Below are positions 15,248 to 22,604 of a DNA stretch of 36,144 bases, piece by piece; the stretch's first letter is position 1; each line of letters opens with the position of its first letter. Origin of the DNA: a virus; IMG/VR virus record IMGVR_UViG_3300045284_000152, positions 1 to 36,144 of that record. One strand, written 5' to 3'. The position numbers and the translations under genes are program-made. The notes beneath the pieces are model-generated. The model had not been told where the DNA came from. It ran no database searches and worked only from the letters and a program-made list of their open reading frames with translations.

Positions 15248-16947
15248 GCGGCAACCGGCTGACGTTCGCGGCGACGTTGCAGGATCAGGTCTCGCGTGGC
15301 CTCGACCTCATCAATACGCGCTTCAAGCAGACGAGCACCCAAGCGAGCCTGCTCGGCAACGTCGGCGCGATGGCCGTCGCCAAGGGCTTCGGCATCGTCG
15401 ACCAGGCGCTGTCGTCCGTGATCGGCGTCATGGGCGAAGCGGTCAAGGGCGCGATGGCCGACGAGGAGTCGCAGAACCGCCTCGCCGCCTCCCTCAAGGC
15501 GAACGTCGCGGGCTGGGACGGCAACACCGCCGCCATCGAGAAGTCGATCCTCGCGTCGCAGCGGCTGGGCTTCGACGACGAGACGCTCCGCGACAGCCTG
15601 ACCGTCCTCGTCGGCGCCACGCACAACGTCGCCAAGGCACAGCAGATTCAGGCGACGGCGATGGACCTTGCCCGGTTCAAGGGCATCGACCTCCGCACCG
15701 CATCCGAGGCGCTCATCAAGGTCGAGGGCGGCCACTACCGCTCGCTCGTCCAGCTCGGCATCAAGCTCAAGGACGGCGCGACGCAGACCGAGGCGCTGGC
15801 CGCGGTGCAGGCGGTCGCGGCGGGACAGGCCGAGGCGTACGCCGACACCACGTCCGGCAAGGTCGCCGCCGCGCAGGTGAAGTGGAACGAGGCGCTCGAG
15901 CAGGCGGGCTACACGCTGCTGCCGCTCGTGACCGAGGGATTGAGCGACCTGTCGCGAGGACTGGACCCCCTCAGCGTTTCGCTCGAGGACACGGCCAAGG
16001 CGGCGGCCGGTGGATCGCAGTCCGCGGCCGGTCGGTTGCAGGCGCTACAGGAGCAGCAGGACGCCACGGCCGCGTCGGCGGTCGAGGCCGCCAAGCACAT
16101 CAACCAGGCCGAGACGCGCTACCTCCAGACGGAGCCCATCGACGCGATGGGGCAGGCCGCCCTCGACGCGGGTGCCGACACCAAGACGGGCATGGACTCC
16201 ATCGTCCTCTCGTTCGCCAACACTCGCAGCTCGCTCGAGTCCATCGCGGACGGCTTCGGCGAGTCCGTCTACGGGCCGCTCATCGCCAAGGAGGAGCTGC
16301 TCGCGCTCCAGGCCGAGGACCGGGCGCTGCGCCAGAAGCGCGCCGCCAAGGAGACGACCGTCGAGGAGAAGAAGCAGATCGACCTCCAGCTCAACCAGGA
16401 CTACCAGAAGCAGGTGGGGATGCTGGCCCACCTCGCGGCGATCGGCGACGCGGACGCGACGATGCAGCTCACCCGCCTCGCCAATGAAATCCTCGCCGAC
16501 AAGAACTCGTCCGCCGAGAACAAGACGTGGGCAAAGGGCGTCCTTCACCAGCTTGGCCTTGTCAAGCAGGGCTACAAGGACATCTACCACTCGGCCCAGC
16601 AGTCGATGTCCGTCAACCCGTTCCAGTGGATCAACAAGTTCGGCGGCGGCGCCAACGCAGAGGGCACCAAGTTCTGGGAGGGTGGCCTCACCCTCGTCGG
16701 CGAGAAGGGGCCGGAGATCGTGAACCTGCCGCGCGGCTCGGCCATCTACAGCAACGCCGACTCGAAGGCAATGATGCGCGGCGGCGGCACGGTGAGCATG
16801 CCGTGGTCCGGCGGTGGTGGGAAGAAGACGCTCGTCGTCCCGCTCATCGTCAACGGCCGCGAGATCGCGCGGGCGACGATCCCCGACTTCGATGAAGAAG
16901 ACTACTGGCAGGGTCAGCTTGCCGGCGGATCGACGGTGGAGAACTAA
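15244..16947 (+). CDS. Tape measure protein
   Basis: The 567-residue protein is largely helical and Ala/Gln/Lys-rich. A glycine/alanine hydrophobic segment lies near residues 35-75 (ASLLGNVGAMAVAKGFGIVD), followed by a conserved-type domain (LTVLVGATHNVAKAQQIQATA, shortened here). The C-terminal phrases FWEGGLTLVGEKGPEIVNLP and RGSAIYSN are typical of tape measure proteins. It sets tail length. At about 1.5 angstrom per residue, a tail of roughly 85 nm would be expected (inference). GTG start overlaps the previous stop. Confidence 0.9.
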   Translation: MSGNRLTFAATLQDQVSRGLDLINTRFKQTSTQASLLGNVGAMAVAKGFGIVDQALSSVIGVMGEAVKGAMADEESQNRLAASLKANVAGWDGNTAAIEKSILASQRLGFDDETLRDSLTVLVGATHNVAKAQQIQATAMDLARFKGIDLRTASEALIKVEGGHYRSLVQLGIKLKDGATQTEALAAVQAVAAGQAEAYADTTSGKVAAAQVKWNEALEQAGYTLLPLVTEGLSDLSRGLDPLSVSLEDTAKAAAGGSQSAAGRLQALQEQQDATAASAVEAAKHINQAETRYLQTEPIDAMGQAALDAGADTKTGMDSIVLSFANTRSSLESIADGFGESVYGPLIAKEELLALQAEDRALRQKRAAKETTVEEKKQIDLQLNQDYQKQVGMLAHLAAIGDADATMQLTRLANEILADKNSSAENKTWAKGVLHQLGLVKQGYKDIYHSAQQSMSVNPFQWINKFGGGANAEGTKFWEGGLTLVGEKGPEIVNLPRGSAIYSNADSKAMMRGGGTVSMPWSGGGGKKTLVVPLIVNGREIARATIPDFDEEDYWQGQLAGGSTVEN

Positions 16948-17547
16948 GTGGCAGGCTCATCGGTCCAGATCAACAGCGCCGGCGGGACGCGTCTCGCGAC
17001 CAACTCGTACACCGAGGGCGGCGTCACCGTCCATGACGAGAAGACGATCCTCGGCGAGCCGTACACCGCCTCGTACGTCCTCGGCTTCGCGGCGATCTCC
17101 ATCGCGACCTCCGCCGATCACGTCCTCCAGATCATGGCCGGGTCGTCGCTCAACGTCCGCATCCGACGCATCCGCCTCTACCAGCTCGCGCTCGCGGGCA
17201 CGGCCTCCACGACGCCGTTCATCATCCACCGCCTGAGCACGGCGGGGACGGGCGGCACGGCCGTCGGCGCGCGCGCGGTCGACAGCGGCGACGCGGCGGC
17301 GGGCATGACCGCGATGACCCTTCCGACCGTGAAGGGCACCGAGGGCAACTTCTTCTACCGCTGGACGATGGGCCTGTACGCCGCGCACCCGATCGTCGCG
17401 CCGGCGTTCGAGTGGGTCCAGCTCCCCAACTCCAAGCCGTTCATCATCCCCGCCGGGACGACCAACGGCATGGCGATCAAGGTCACGACCGGCGTCGCGA
17501 GCGCCACGATCTCGGGCTGGGTCGAGGCCGACGAGACGTCGTTCTGA
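16948..17547 (+). CDS. Minor tail/virion protein (hypothetical)
   Basis: A GTG directly after the tape measure stop begins this 199-residue, beta-rich product (IRRIRLYQLALAGTASTTPF; then FFYRWTMGLYAAHPIV). No signal or membrane segment is present. Its stop overlaps the following ATG (TGATG reading). Between tape measure and hub one expects a distal tail protein, but composition is more like the post-capsid decoration-type proteins. Function uncertain. Confidence 0.68.
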   Translation: MAGSSVQINSAGGTRLATNSYTEGGVTVHDEKTILGEPYTASYVLGFAAISIATSADHVLQIMAGSSLNVRIRRIRLYQLALAGTASTTPFIIHRLSTAGTGGTAVGARAVDSGDAAAGMTAMTLPTVKGTEGNFFYRWTMGLYAAHPIVAPAFEWVQLPNSKPFIIPAGTTNGMAIKVTTGVASATISGWVEADETSF

Positions 17548-18692
17548 TGCTGGCAGCCCTGCTCGCCAACGCCGACTCGACCTCGGACCCCTTCCGGCTG
17601 TTCGTCAACGACGAGGACATCCTGACGCCGCAGTCGGGCGGGTCGGGCGGCGTGCCGCTGGAGTCGCTCGAGTGGGAGTACTCGGGCGGCAGCTCGCCCG
17701 CCGCCATGAGCTTCGACCACTGGGACCCGCCGCGCGCGTTCAGCATCGCCGGCCATGCCCGCGTCCGGTTCTGGTCGCTGGCCGACGACACCCAGTTCAC
17801 CGGCAACCTCATCGCCCGCGTCTCGCAGCCCGCCTTCGCAACAGGGCGGATCGTGCAGATGCGGGCGGTCGACCTGTCCCTGGACCTCGACCGGAACGTC
17901 GTCGAACGCTGCTCGTTCCCGGCCGGACTCTCGGACCAGGCGATCATCCAGGGGCTGTGCGGCCAGTTCCTCGTCGGCTCCGAGGTCTCGTTCCTCGGCA
18001 ACGTCGGCGCGACGTCGTACATCGACCTCATCGAGTCGACGATGCCCGCGATGACGTTCGAGATGCAGTCGCTCCGCTCCGCCCTGGAGCAGGTGGCGAT
18101 CACCGCGAACGCGGACGAGAACCGGCCGTACACGATCTATGTCGACGAGGTCGGCCGGCTGAACTACCACGCCACGCTGACCGGTCCCGCCGCGCCGTAC
18201 GCCATCGTCGAGGGCGTGCCTGCGGGCGGCGAGGCGAACGCCATCGACCTCGAGTACACGAACGACGACTCGAACATCATCAACGCGGTCTACGTCGACG
18301 GCAAGAACGCGGCGGGCTCGGGCTGGGTCACGAAGGGCGGCTCCATCGCGCAGTACGGCTGGGCGGCCGAGGTGCTGTCCGCGCCCGACAGCGACACCTC
18401 GACGAAGAAGCGCATCATCGGCTCGTCCTACATCAGCTCGCGCGGAGCGCCCATCGCCCGCGGCACGTTCAAGACCGTCGGCAAGACGGGCTGGATGCCG
18501 GGCCAGGTCGTGACCATCACGAACACGGGCGTCGGGCTGTCGGCGCAGACGTTCGAGATCAAGCACGTCACGGTCCGGGCCATCACCGGCACGCCGACGT
18601 ACGAGCATACCATCGAGTTCGGGGCACGGCGGCCGTCGGCCTCGCGCGGGTCGCGGTTCAACGCGAACCAGGCTCCGCCGCTGCGGAGGTAG
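17547..18692 (+). CDS. Tail hub-like minor tail protein
   Basis: The 381-residue protein starts at ATG 17547. It has the alternating strand pattern of tail hub/baseplate proteins: an early beta domain (LESLEWEYSGGSSPAAMSF), FTGNLIARVSQP, a middle region with RSALEQVAITANADENRPYT, IYVDEVGRLNY, and a late beta-barrel (GWMPGQVVTITNTGVGLSAQ). These match hubs that cap the tube tip and carry the fibres. The gene position, two genes after the tape measure, fits. Confidence 0.72.
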   Translation: MLAALLANADSTSDPFRLFVNDEDILTPQSGGSGGVPLESLEWEYSGGSSPAAMSFDHWDPPRAFSIAGHARVRFWSLADDTQFTGNLIARVSQPAFATGRIVQMRAVDLSLDLDRNVVERCSFPAGLSDQAIIQGLCGQFLVGSEVSFLGNVGATSYIDLIESTMPAMTFEMQSLRSALEQVAITANADENRPYTIYVDEVGRLNYHATLTGPAAPYAIVEGVPAGGEANAIDLEYTNDDSNIINAVYVDGKNAAGSGWVTKGGSIAQYGWAAEVLSAPDSDTSTKKRIIGSSYISSRGAPIARGTFKTVGKTGWMPGQVVTITNTGVGLSAQTFEIKHVTVRAITGTPTYEHTIEFGARRPSASRGSRFNANQAPPLRR

Positions 18693-18694
18693 GG

Positions 18695-19216
18695 ATGGCT
18701 GGCATCGGGTCGGGGCGAGGCACCGGGGTGATCACGCCGAGCACGAGTGCGGGCATCGTCGTCTCGGACGCGAACGCCGTGGACCGGGTGCTGCTGGGTG
18801 ACCTCGGCAACAACGACTACGGGCTCAAGGTCACGTCGTCGGATGGGTCGACGGTCATCATCGACGGCACGTCTGACATGTTCCGCATCGTCGCCAGCGG
18901 GACGCTGACCGCCACGTTCAACGCCGCCCCGAGCGCCCATATCTCGACCGTCACCCTCAGCAGCTTGGGCTCGTTTTCGACCCAGCCCGTCGTCCTCTGG
19001 GTCGTCGGAACCGACAACACCTCGACGGCGCAGAGGTCCATTGGCATCCAACTGAGCGTCAACGGCGCGGCCGGGACGATCGCCTTCTTTGCCGAAGGCT
19101 ACTCGTCTCTGTCCGCCGGGCAACTGGCCGTGGCAGTCCAGGCGACGTCCAACACCGTGAACCCCGGCACGACGGCCGCCGGTCGCTACTACGTGCTCGT
19201 CCAGGTGGCAATCTGA
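18695..19216 (+). CDS. Minor tail protein (hypothetical)
   Basis: The 173-residue product is preceded by a strong GGAGGT (18685-18690). An N-terminal Gly/Ser-rich segment (MAGIGSGRGTGVITPSTSAG) leads into beta strands ending YYVLVQVAI. It resembles small tip or fibre proteins that follow the hub gene. No specific family was recognised. Confidence 0.7.
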   Translation: MAGIGSGRGTGVITPSTSAGIVVSDANAVDRVLLGDLGNNDYGLKVTSSDGSTVIIDGTSDMFRIVASGTLTATFNAAPSAHISTVTLSSLGSFSTQPVVLWVVGTDNTSTAQRSIGIQLSVNGAAGTIAFFAEGYSSLSAGQLAVAVQATSNTVNPGTTAAGRYYVLVQVAI

Positions 19217-19461
19217 TGGCGCGCCTCATCGCCTATGACGCCGACGGCAACGTGATCGCGACCCTCGACTGGCTCGTCCGTCCTGACGACGGGCTGGCGG
19301 ACTTCGCCGTCGAGCATGACGCGGATCACATCGAGACCTGGAACGTCGAGGGAGCGAAGGGCTCCAAGGTCTGGGAAGGCCCGCTGCCGCCGGGACCGCT
19401 GGTCGTGGAGCTCACCGGGCCGCCGGGCAGGAAACGGATCGCGAACGTTCGCACGCGCTGA
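19216..19461 (+). CDS. Last gene of the structural operon (hypothetical)
   Basis: This 81-residue protein starts at ATG overlapping the previous stop (TGATG). It reads as a small beta domain (LIAYDADGNVIATLDWLV) with a proline/glycine turn region and a basic end. Its stop codon abuts the intrinsic terminator. Such short proteins often end siphovirus tail modules. Function unknown. Confidence 0.7.
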   Translation: MARLIAYDADGNVIATLDWLVRPDDGLADFAVEHDADHIETWNVEGAKGSKVWEGPLPPGPLVVELTGPPGRKRIANVRTR

Positions 19462-19490
19462 ACCCCCGCCTTCGGGCGGGGGTTCTTTTC
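19461..19490 (+). terminator. Rho-independent terminator of the late operon
   Basis: AACCCCCGCC (19461-19470), loop TTCG, then GGCGGGGGTT (19475-19484) form a 10-bp stem with the very stable UUCG tetraloop, followed by CTTTTCTATTT. It ends the structural operon where it meets the convergent lipoprotein gene. On the minus strand the stem lacks a T-run, so it mainly serves the plus strand. Confidence 0.92.
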
Positions 19491-19891
19491 TATTTGCCGA
19501 GCGTGAAGCCGACCTTCCAGTCGTGCTGCTGCATCTCGTCGCGGGAGTACGTCAGCTCGCCGCGGTGCGACACCGCCACGACGTAGAAGTCGGCGTCTGG
19601 CACCGCGACCGTGAAGTCGTACGCGCAGCCGGTGTCCTGCGAGCCCTCGACGTTGGTCGAGAGCCTGCCCGTGCCGATGACCTTGCCCGCCCCGTCCTTG
19701 ACCGTGACGTCGGTGCCGTCGCCGATGTCCGAGTAGCCGCCCGTGCCGCTGCACGTCGTCCCGGTTCGCGCCACGCCGGGGTCGGTCAGGACGAACGAGC
19801 CGCTGATCGTGTGGCCGGAGGCGGAGCAGGCCGCCAGGAGCAGGGCTATGGTGACGGCCAGCACCACCTTTTCCGCACCGGACCACACCAT
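19490..19891 (-). CDS. Lipoprotein, candidate superinfection-exclusion or lysogenic-conversion factor
   Basis: From ATG 19891, the 133-residue protein has a short n-region, hydrophobic core (VVLAVTIALLLAAC) and a lipobox with Cys 22. The mature part holds two further cysteines and the pattern DFYVVAVSHRGELTYS, a style common in actinobacterial and chloroflexi lipoproteins (from memory). It lies 106 bases downstream of the repressor on the same strand, so it is probably expressed in the lysogen. ATG 19936 is an alternative start with a longer basic n-region. No good ribosome site is seen for either. Confidence 0.72.
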   Translation of the reverse strand: MVWSGAEKVVLAVTIALLLAACSASGHTISGSFVLTDPGVARTGTTCSGTGGYSDIGDGTDVTVKDGAGKVIGTGRLSTNVEGSQDTGCAYDFTVAVPDADFYVVAVSHRGELTYSRDEMQQHDWKVGFTLGK

Positions 19892-19997
19892 TGCAATGCG
19901 CGCGTAACGCGGAAACGGGAACCGCAACGGCATCATCGCGGAGTCATTATCCGGGGGTCATCAAGCGTGGGGAGTTTCATGCCCAACCCCGTGCTCA

Positions 19998-20501
19998 TCA
20001 TGACCGGCCACGCGGTTGCGCTGGCCGCGGCGATGGAGGTCCGTCGTCGGTTCGTGGAAGCTCTACTCCGAGCCGAGCTGCAACGGGACCAAGGACTTCG
20101 GCGAACCCGCCGACGGCACCGGTCACGCCGTTCGCCATCCGGTCGATCGACGCCGCCAGAGTGAGGAACGCCGCGGTCTGCTCGCGCAGCGCGGCGGTGT
20201 TGGCCTCGAGGTAGGCGGCCAGCTCCGGTTGAGTTGTGGCCCCACCGGAGCTGGCCATGGATGAGTCGTCGGGCCAGTAGCCTAGCCAATCGGCCAGGAC
20301 CACCGCCTCGGACTCGGAGGGTTGCCGCGTGCCCATGTCGATCGCGATGTAGGCGGCGCGGCTCTTCGGTGAGAAGCCTAGCCGTGGGCCGAGCAGCTCG
20401 AACCCCTCGGTCTGGCTGATCCCCTCAGCTTTCCGCTTCGCGTGTAGCGCAATGGCCCACTTCCCACGAGGCTCCGTGGACGGCGGCCGGTACCCGTGCA
20501 T
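19998..20501 (-). CDS. CI-like repressor with N-terminal helix-turn-helix
   Basis: The 167-residue protein has an Xre-like DNA-binding region at about residues 10-75 (KWAIALHAKRKAEGISQTEG and SPKSRAAYIAIDMGTRQPS), then a helical, possibly dimerising C-terminal part and a Pro/Arg-rich tail. No peptidase (LexA-type) domain is visible. It is divergent from a Cro-like gene across three similar operators, the classic arrangement of a lysogeny switch. ATG 20501 lies about nine bases after a predicted -10 box, so the mRNA would be nearly leaderless. An upstream ATG (20561) would lie inside the operator region and is not favoured. Confidence 0.78.
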   Translation of the reverse strand: MHGYRPPSTEPRGKWAIALHAKRKAEGISQTEGFELLGPRLGFSPKSRAAYIAIDMGTRQPSESEAVVLADWLGYWPDDSSMASSGGATTQPELAAYLEANTAALREQTAAFLTLAASIDRMANGVTGAVGGFAEVLGPVAARLGVELPRTDDGPPSPRPAQPRGRS

Positions 20502-20510
20502 CCCGTCAGC

Positions 20511-20539
20511 ATGCTGCCGTACGTCGTGACAGTTGTCAA
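20511..20539 (-). promoter_or_regulatory. Predicted repressor promoter
   Basis: On the minus strand, TTGACA (20539-20534) is followed after 17 bases by CAGCAT (20516-20511), a weak -10. The -35 is perfect and lies inside operator O1. Transcription would start about at 20504, only a few bases before ATG 20501. Confidence 0.5.
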
Positions 20540-20611
20540 GACATGATGCCATCCCGTGCACGGGGGTTGGTGACAGTCGTCAAACGTCACCTAACGTCTT
20601 GACAAACGTCA
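20527..20611. promoter_or_regulatory. Three operators O1, O2, O3 of the lysogeny switch
   Basis: Three related 12-base near-palindromes lie between the divergent genes: TGACAGTTGTCA (20527-20538), TGACAGTCGTCA (20571-20582) and TGACAAACGTCA (20600-20611). The arms read TGAC and GTCA. The outer two overlap the -35 boxes of the two divergent promoters, so repressor or Cro binding would block each directly. Confidence 0.72.
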
Positions 20612-20627
20612 CAACCGGGCGGACACT
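20599..20627 (+). promoter_or_regulatory. Predicted Cro/early promoter
   Basis: TTGACA (20599-20604), 17 bases, then GACACT (20622-20627). The -35 is perfect and lies in operator O3; the -10 matches three of six. The first transcribed base would be at about ATG 20634, with no Shine-Dalgarno, so the first gene would be read from a leaderless mRNA. Confidence 0.55.
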
Positions 20628-20633
20628 ACCGCC

Positions 20634-20831
20634 ATGCCAACGTCTGGACCGGAGCTCCGGATGGAGCGCCTTCTCTCCGAGATCAGCGTCACTGCCCTGG
20701 CCGCACAGATGGGCACCTCGCGAACGTCGCTATGGGTGCTCGAACGATCCGCCAAGGTCTCCTCCGAACGAGCCGCGAAGTACCGCGAGGCGGTCAAGAC
20801 GTTACGTGACAGCGGGGTCGACGCGGCATGA
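20634..20831 (+). CDS. Cro-like helix-turn-helix regulator
   Basis: The 65-residue protein has a helix-turn-helix at about residues 12-42 (LLSEISVTALAAQMGTSRTS) and a charged third helix region. Size, divergence from the repressor, and the shared operators fit a Cro role in committing to lytic growth. No ribosome binding site precedes ATG 20634. It heads a chain of overlapping small genes reading to 22104. Confidence 0.75.
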   Translation: MPTSGPELRMERLLSEISVTALAAQMGTSRTSLWVLERSAKVSSERAAKYREAVKTLRDSGVDAA

Positions 20832-20974
20832 TCCTCGAGCCCGTCCCCTCTCCCACCGTCCGCTGGGTTGCCGACGTCACGTTCGCGACTGACTGCTGGG
20901 TATTCGCTCGGACGCTCGCCCTGTGGACCGGCTTCGGGCTGCTCCTGACGCACACGTTCGGACTGCTCCCGTGA
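20828..20974 (+). CDS. Small membrane protein (48 residues)
   Basis: ATG overlaps the Cro stop (ATGA). The product ends with a hydrophobic helix (ARTLALWTGFGLLLTHTFGL), a likely membrane segment. Overlaps on both sides suggest translational coupling. Function unknown. Confidence 0.55.
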   Translation: MILEPVPSPTVRWVADVTFATDCWVFARTLALWTGFGLLLTHTFGLLP

Positions 20975-21048
20975 TCGAGATGGTCGTCGTCCTCGCCGCC
21001 GCGGCGCTCTTCCTCGCGGGCTTCGTCCTTGGACGGCTGTTCGCATGA
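20971..21048 (+). CDS. Single-pass membrane micro-protein (25 residues)
   Basis: GTG overlaps the previous stop and the stop overlaps the next ATG. Almost the whole product is one hydrophobic helix (MVVVLAAAALFLAGFVLG) with a basic end. It is short, so it could be a chance frame. The precise double overlap favours a real gene. Confidence 0.45.
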   Translation: MIEMVVVLAAAALFLAGFVLGRLFA

Positions 21049-21146
21049 GCCCCGCCGAGAACCTCGCCCTCATCTGGATCGCGGCTGCGGTCAGCATCGC
21101 GTTCGTCTGGCATCTGCTGGCCGACCACTACAAGGGCGACCGATGA
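21045..21146 (+). CDS. Single-pass membrane micro-protein (33 residues)
   Basis: ATGA overlap on both ends. A hydrophobic helix (LALIWIAAAVSIAFVWHLLA) is followed by a charged tail (DHYKGDR), predicting a membrane anchor with a cytoplasmic end. Function unknown. Confidence 0.5.
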   Translation: MSPAENLALIWIAAAVSIAFVWHLLADHYKGDR

Positions 21147-21454
21147 CGATGCAGCCGCCGCCGGGTGCGACCAACCACTGGATCGACTACGGCGCGCGCA
21201 ACGGGTACGACTTCTCCTGCAAGCGCGAGGCGGAGTTCTGCCACAAGTGCGGGCGACAGCTCATCGAGCACTTCGAGTTGACGGGCATGATGTCCCACTC
21301 GACAGGTCAGCCGACCTACGCTCGGTTCCACTCATGCCCGACGTGGTTCACGGGCTGGCGTGCCAGCCGGTGGGCCAAGAGCTGGGCGACGCCCGGCTGG
21401 GGCCACGACTCCCGCGACGCCGACAACCCGCTGTCCGGGCGGACCTACCGATGA
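21143..21454 (+). CDS. Early protein with CxxC motif (hypothetical, 103 residues)
   Basis: ATG overlaps the previous stop; a second in-frame ATG follows two codons later. The protein is Trp/His-rich, with CHKC at residues 33-36 and a further Cys at about 66, suggesting a metal-binding fold (FCHKCGRQLIEHFELTGMMS). It lies in the coupled early gene chain. Function unknown. Confidence 0.65.
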   Translation: MTMQPPPGATNHWIDYGARNGYDFSCKREAEFCHKCGRQLIEHFELTGMMSHSTGQPTYARFHSCPTWFTGWRASRWAKSWATPGWGHDSRDADNPLSGRTYR

Positions 21455-21558
21455 CCGACGACGGCTGGAACGTCATCGCCATCTGGGTCCTCATGGCGAT
21501 TGCCCTCGGCGCGACGTGGCTGGCAGCCGCGCTCTACTCCAGGAAGCACACGCGATGA
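21451..21558 (+). CDS. Single-pass membrane micro-protein (35 residues)
   Basis: ATGA overlap at both ends. A membrane helix (VIAIWVLMAIALGATWLAAA) is followed by a basic tail (LYSRKHTR), so the C-terminus is probably cytoplasmic. Function unknown. Confidence 0.5.
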   Translation: MTDDGWNVIAIWVLMAIALGATWLAAALYSRKHTR

Positions 21559-21779
21559 AGCGCCGCTACCTAGTCGGCCGCGAGATCGGCCTATCGCGAC
21601 GGGCTGCCCTCTACGGCGCGCTGCCGACGCGGCTCCACGCCGTGGTCGCCCTTGCTCGTGGCGGCACCGTCATCTATCGGGCAACCATTACGGCCCCGGT
21701 GCGCGTCAATCGTCCTCACTCGTTCATCGCCGAGTCCACCTTCGTCGGTGAGTGGACCGACAGCGGGACGCCGCGATGA
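21555..21779 (+). CDS. Small basic early protein (74 residues, hypothetical)
   Basis: ATGA overlap at both ends. The product is basic with beta-strand character (HAVVALARGGTVIYRATITA) and starts MKRRYLVGREIGLSRR. No family was recognised. Its place in the coupled chain supports expression. Confidence 0.58.
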   Translation: MKRRYLVGREIGLSRRAALYGALPTRLHAVVALARGGTVIYRATITAPVRVNRPHSFIAESTFVGEWTDSGTPR

Positions 21780-21877
21780 CCTGTCGCCGTTGCTGTCATC
21801 CATGGTTCTGGCACACCTACGGCCAGCATGCCCGCTGTTTCACCATCACGTGTCCGTGTCGCGGGATGCTCGTCTGA
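21776..21877 (+). CDS. Cysteine-rich micro-protein (33 residues)
   Basis: ATGA overlap upstream; the stop TGA shares one base with the next ATG. The product has cysteines at 3, 6, 7, 21, 26 and 28 plus two histidines, giving a likely metal-binding knuckle. It starts MTCRRC, like the next gene's MTCRGC, so the two may be paralogues. Function unknown. Confidence 0.48.
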   Translation: MTCRRCCHPWFWHTYGQHARCFTITCPCRGMLV

Positions 21878-22104
21878 TGACCTGCCGCGGCTGCCAGCGT
21901 GCCGCTCGCCACGAGAGTCCGTGGTGCGACGACTGCTTCAACGACGCCGTCACCGCCGCCTTCTCGACGGTGCGACTTCATCGGGTCGGACCGCTCCGGG
22001 GAGAGCAGCACGACTCCGGGTGCCCCCCCACCCGTGATGTTCTGCTCTCCCCGCGGCCGCCTGACCGTTCGACACCTTCGTGGGTGTCGAGGAACACCGG
22101 CTAA
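21877..22104 (+). CDS. Small zinc-ribbon protein (75 residues)
   Basis: CRGC (residues 3-6) and CDDC (17-20) form a four-cysteine zinc-binding site in the first third. The rest is basic and low in order. The start shares a base with the previous stop. A small hairpin (TCGACACC 22069-22076 with GGTGTCGA 22083-22090) lies within the 3' part. It ends the chain of overlapping micro-genes. Confidence 0.55.
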   Translation: MTCRGCQRAARHESPWCDDCFNDAVTAAFSTVRLHRVGPLRGEQHDSGCPPTRDVLLSPRPPDRSTPSWVSRNTG

Positions 22105-22123
22105 GCGGCCGGCTAATTCCATA

Positions 22124-22156
22124 GGGCCGGCGGCTCCACTGGTCGGCCGCCGGCCC
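22124..22156 (+). terminator. Strong hairpin between early gene groups
   Basis: GGGCCGGCGGC (22124-22134) and GCCGCCGGCCC (22146-22156) form a perfect 11-bp stem with an 11-base loop. No T-run follows, so it could be a partial terminator, an antitermination-sensitive pause or an mRNA processing site separating the micro-gene chain from the recombination genes. Confidence 0.5.
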
Positions 22157-22176
22157 AACCTCCATCGGAGCCAACG

Positions 22177-22419
22177 ATGACGAGAACGCAAGAGCTCGAC
22201 AACTACGAGACCGCCATCGCCCGGCGCAACATCGCGTGGGCGAAGTGGCGGAACGCGATCGAGTTGCTGCGGCACGCCGAGGCGCGTGATGAGGACTCGG
22301 TCCCCTACCGCCGCGTCTCCAACGCCGCGCAGCACGACTACGAGTGGGCGGCCCGCGACCTCGTTCGCGCTCGCGTCTGGTTTGCCGCAGGGCTTGTCAG
22401 CACGGTCAACGCGGCATGA
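22177..22419 (+). CDS. Helical early protein (80 residues, hypothetical)
   Basis: The protein starts at ATG after CGGAG. It is predicted wholly helical, with many Arg, Ala, Glu and Trp residues (YETAIARRNIAWAKWRNAIE). Its stop overlaps the next ATG. Helical proteins of this kind are common upstream of phage recombination genes, but no family was recognised. Confidence 0.65.
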   Translation: MTRTQELDNYETAIARRNIAWAKWRNAIELLRHAEARDEDSVPYRRVSNAAQHDYEWAARDLVRARVWFAAGLVSTVNAA

Positions 22420-22604
22420 GTCGCGGTCCGCTGGCCGACGTTCGTTGGCGCGCCGGCCGCGACCAGATCGCCCACGCCTTCGTTCGCGGCAGCGTTCGCA
22501 ACCTCTGCGGCTGCCCCGTCGTCGCCGAGCGGCTGGCCTGGCCGCCGACCGCTCGGTGCCCGGACTGCGTCTCGCTCTCGGGCCTGCGCCCGGTCGCCGC
22601 CTGA
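22416..22604 (+). CDS. Small early protein with cysteine pairs (62 residues)
   Basis: ATGA overlap upstream and TGATG overlap downstream. Cysteines at about 31, 33, 48 and 51 (NLCGCP and CPDC) could bind one zinc ion. The rest is basic. It precedes the YqaJ-type nuclease. Function unknown. Confidence 0.58.
   Translation: MSRGPLADVRWRAGRDQIAHAFVRGSVRNLCGCPVVAERLAWPPTARCPDCVSLSGLRPVAA

Noticed and set aside
19461-19490. Bidirectional terminator for the lipoprotein gene
   Set aside because: The minus strand has no T-run after the stem, so only the plus-strand direction is a standard terminator.
20828-22104. Anti-defence or novel immune system in the micro-gene chain
   Set aside because: No known anti-CRISPR, toxin-antitoxin or defence motif is recognisable; the claim would rest only on gene size and position.
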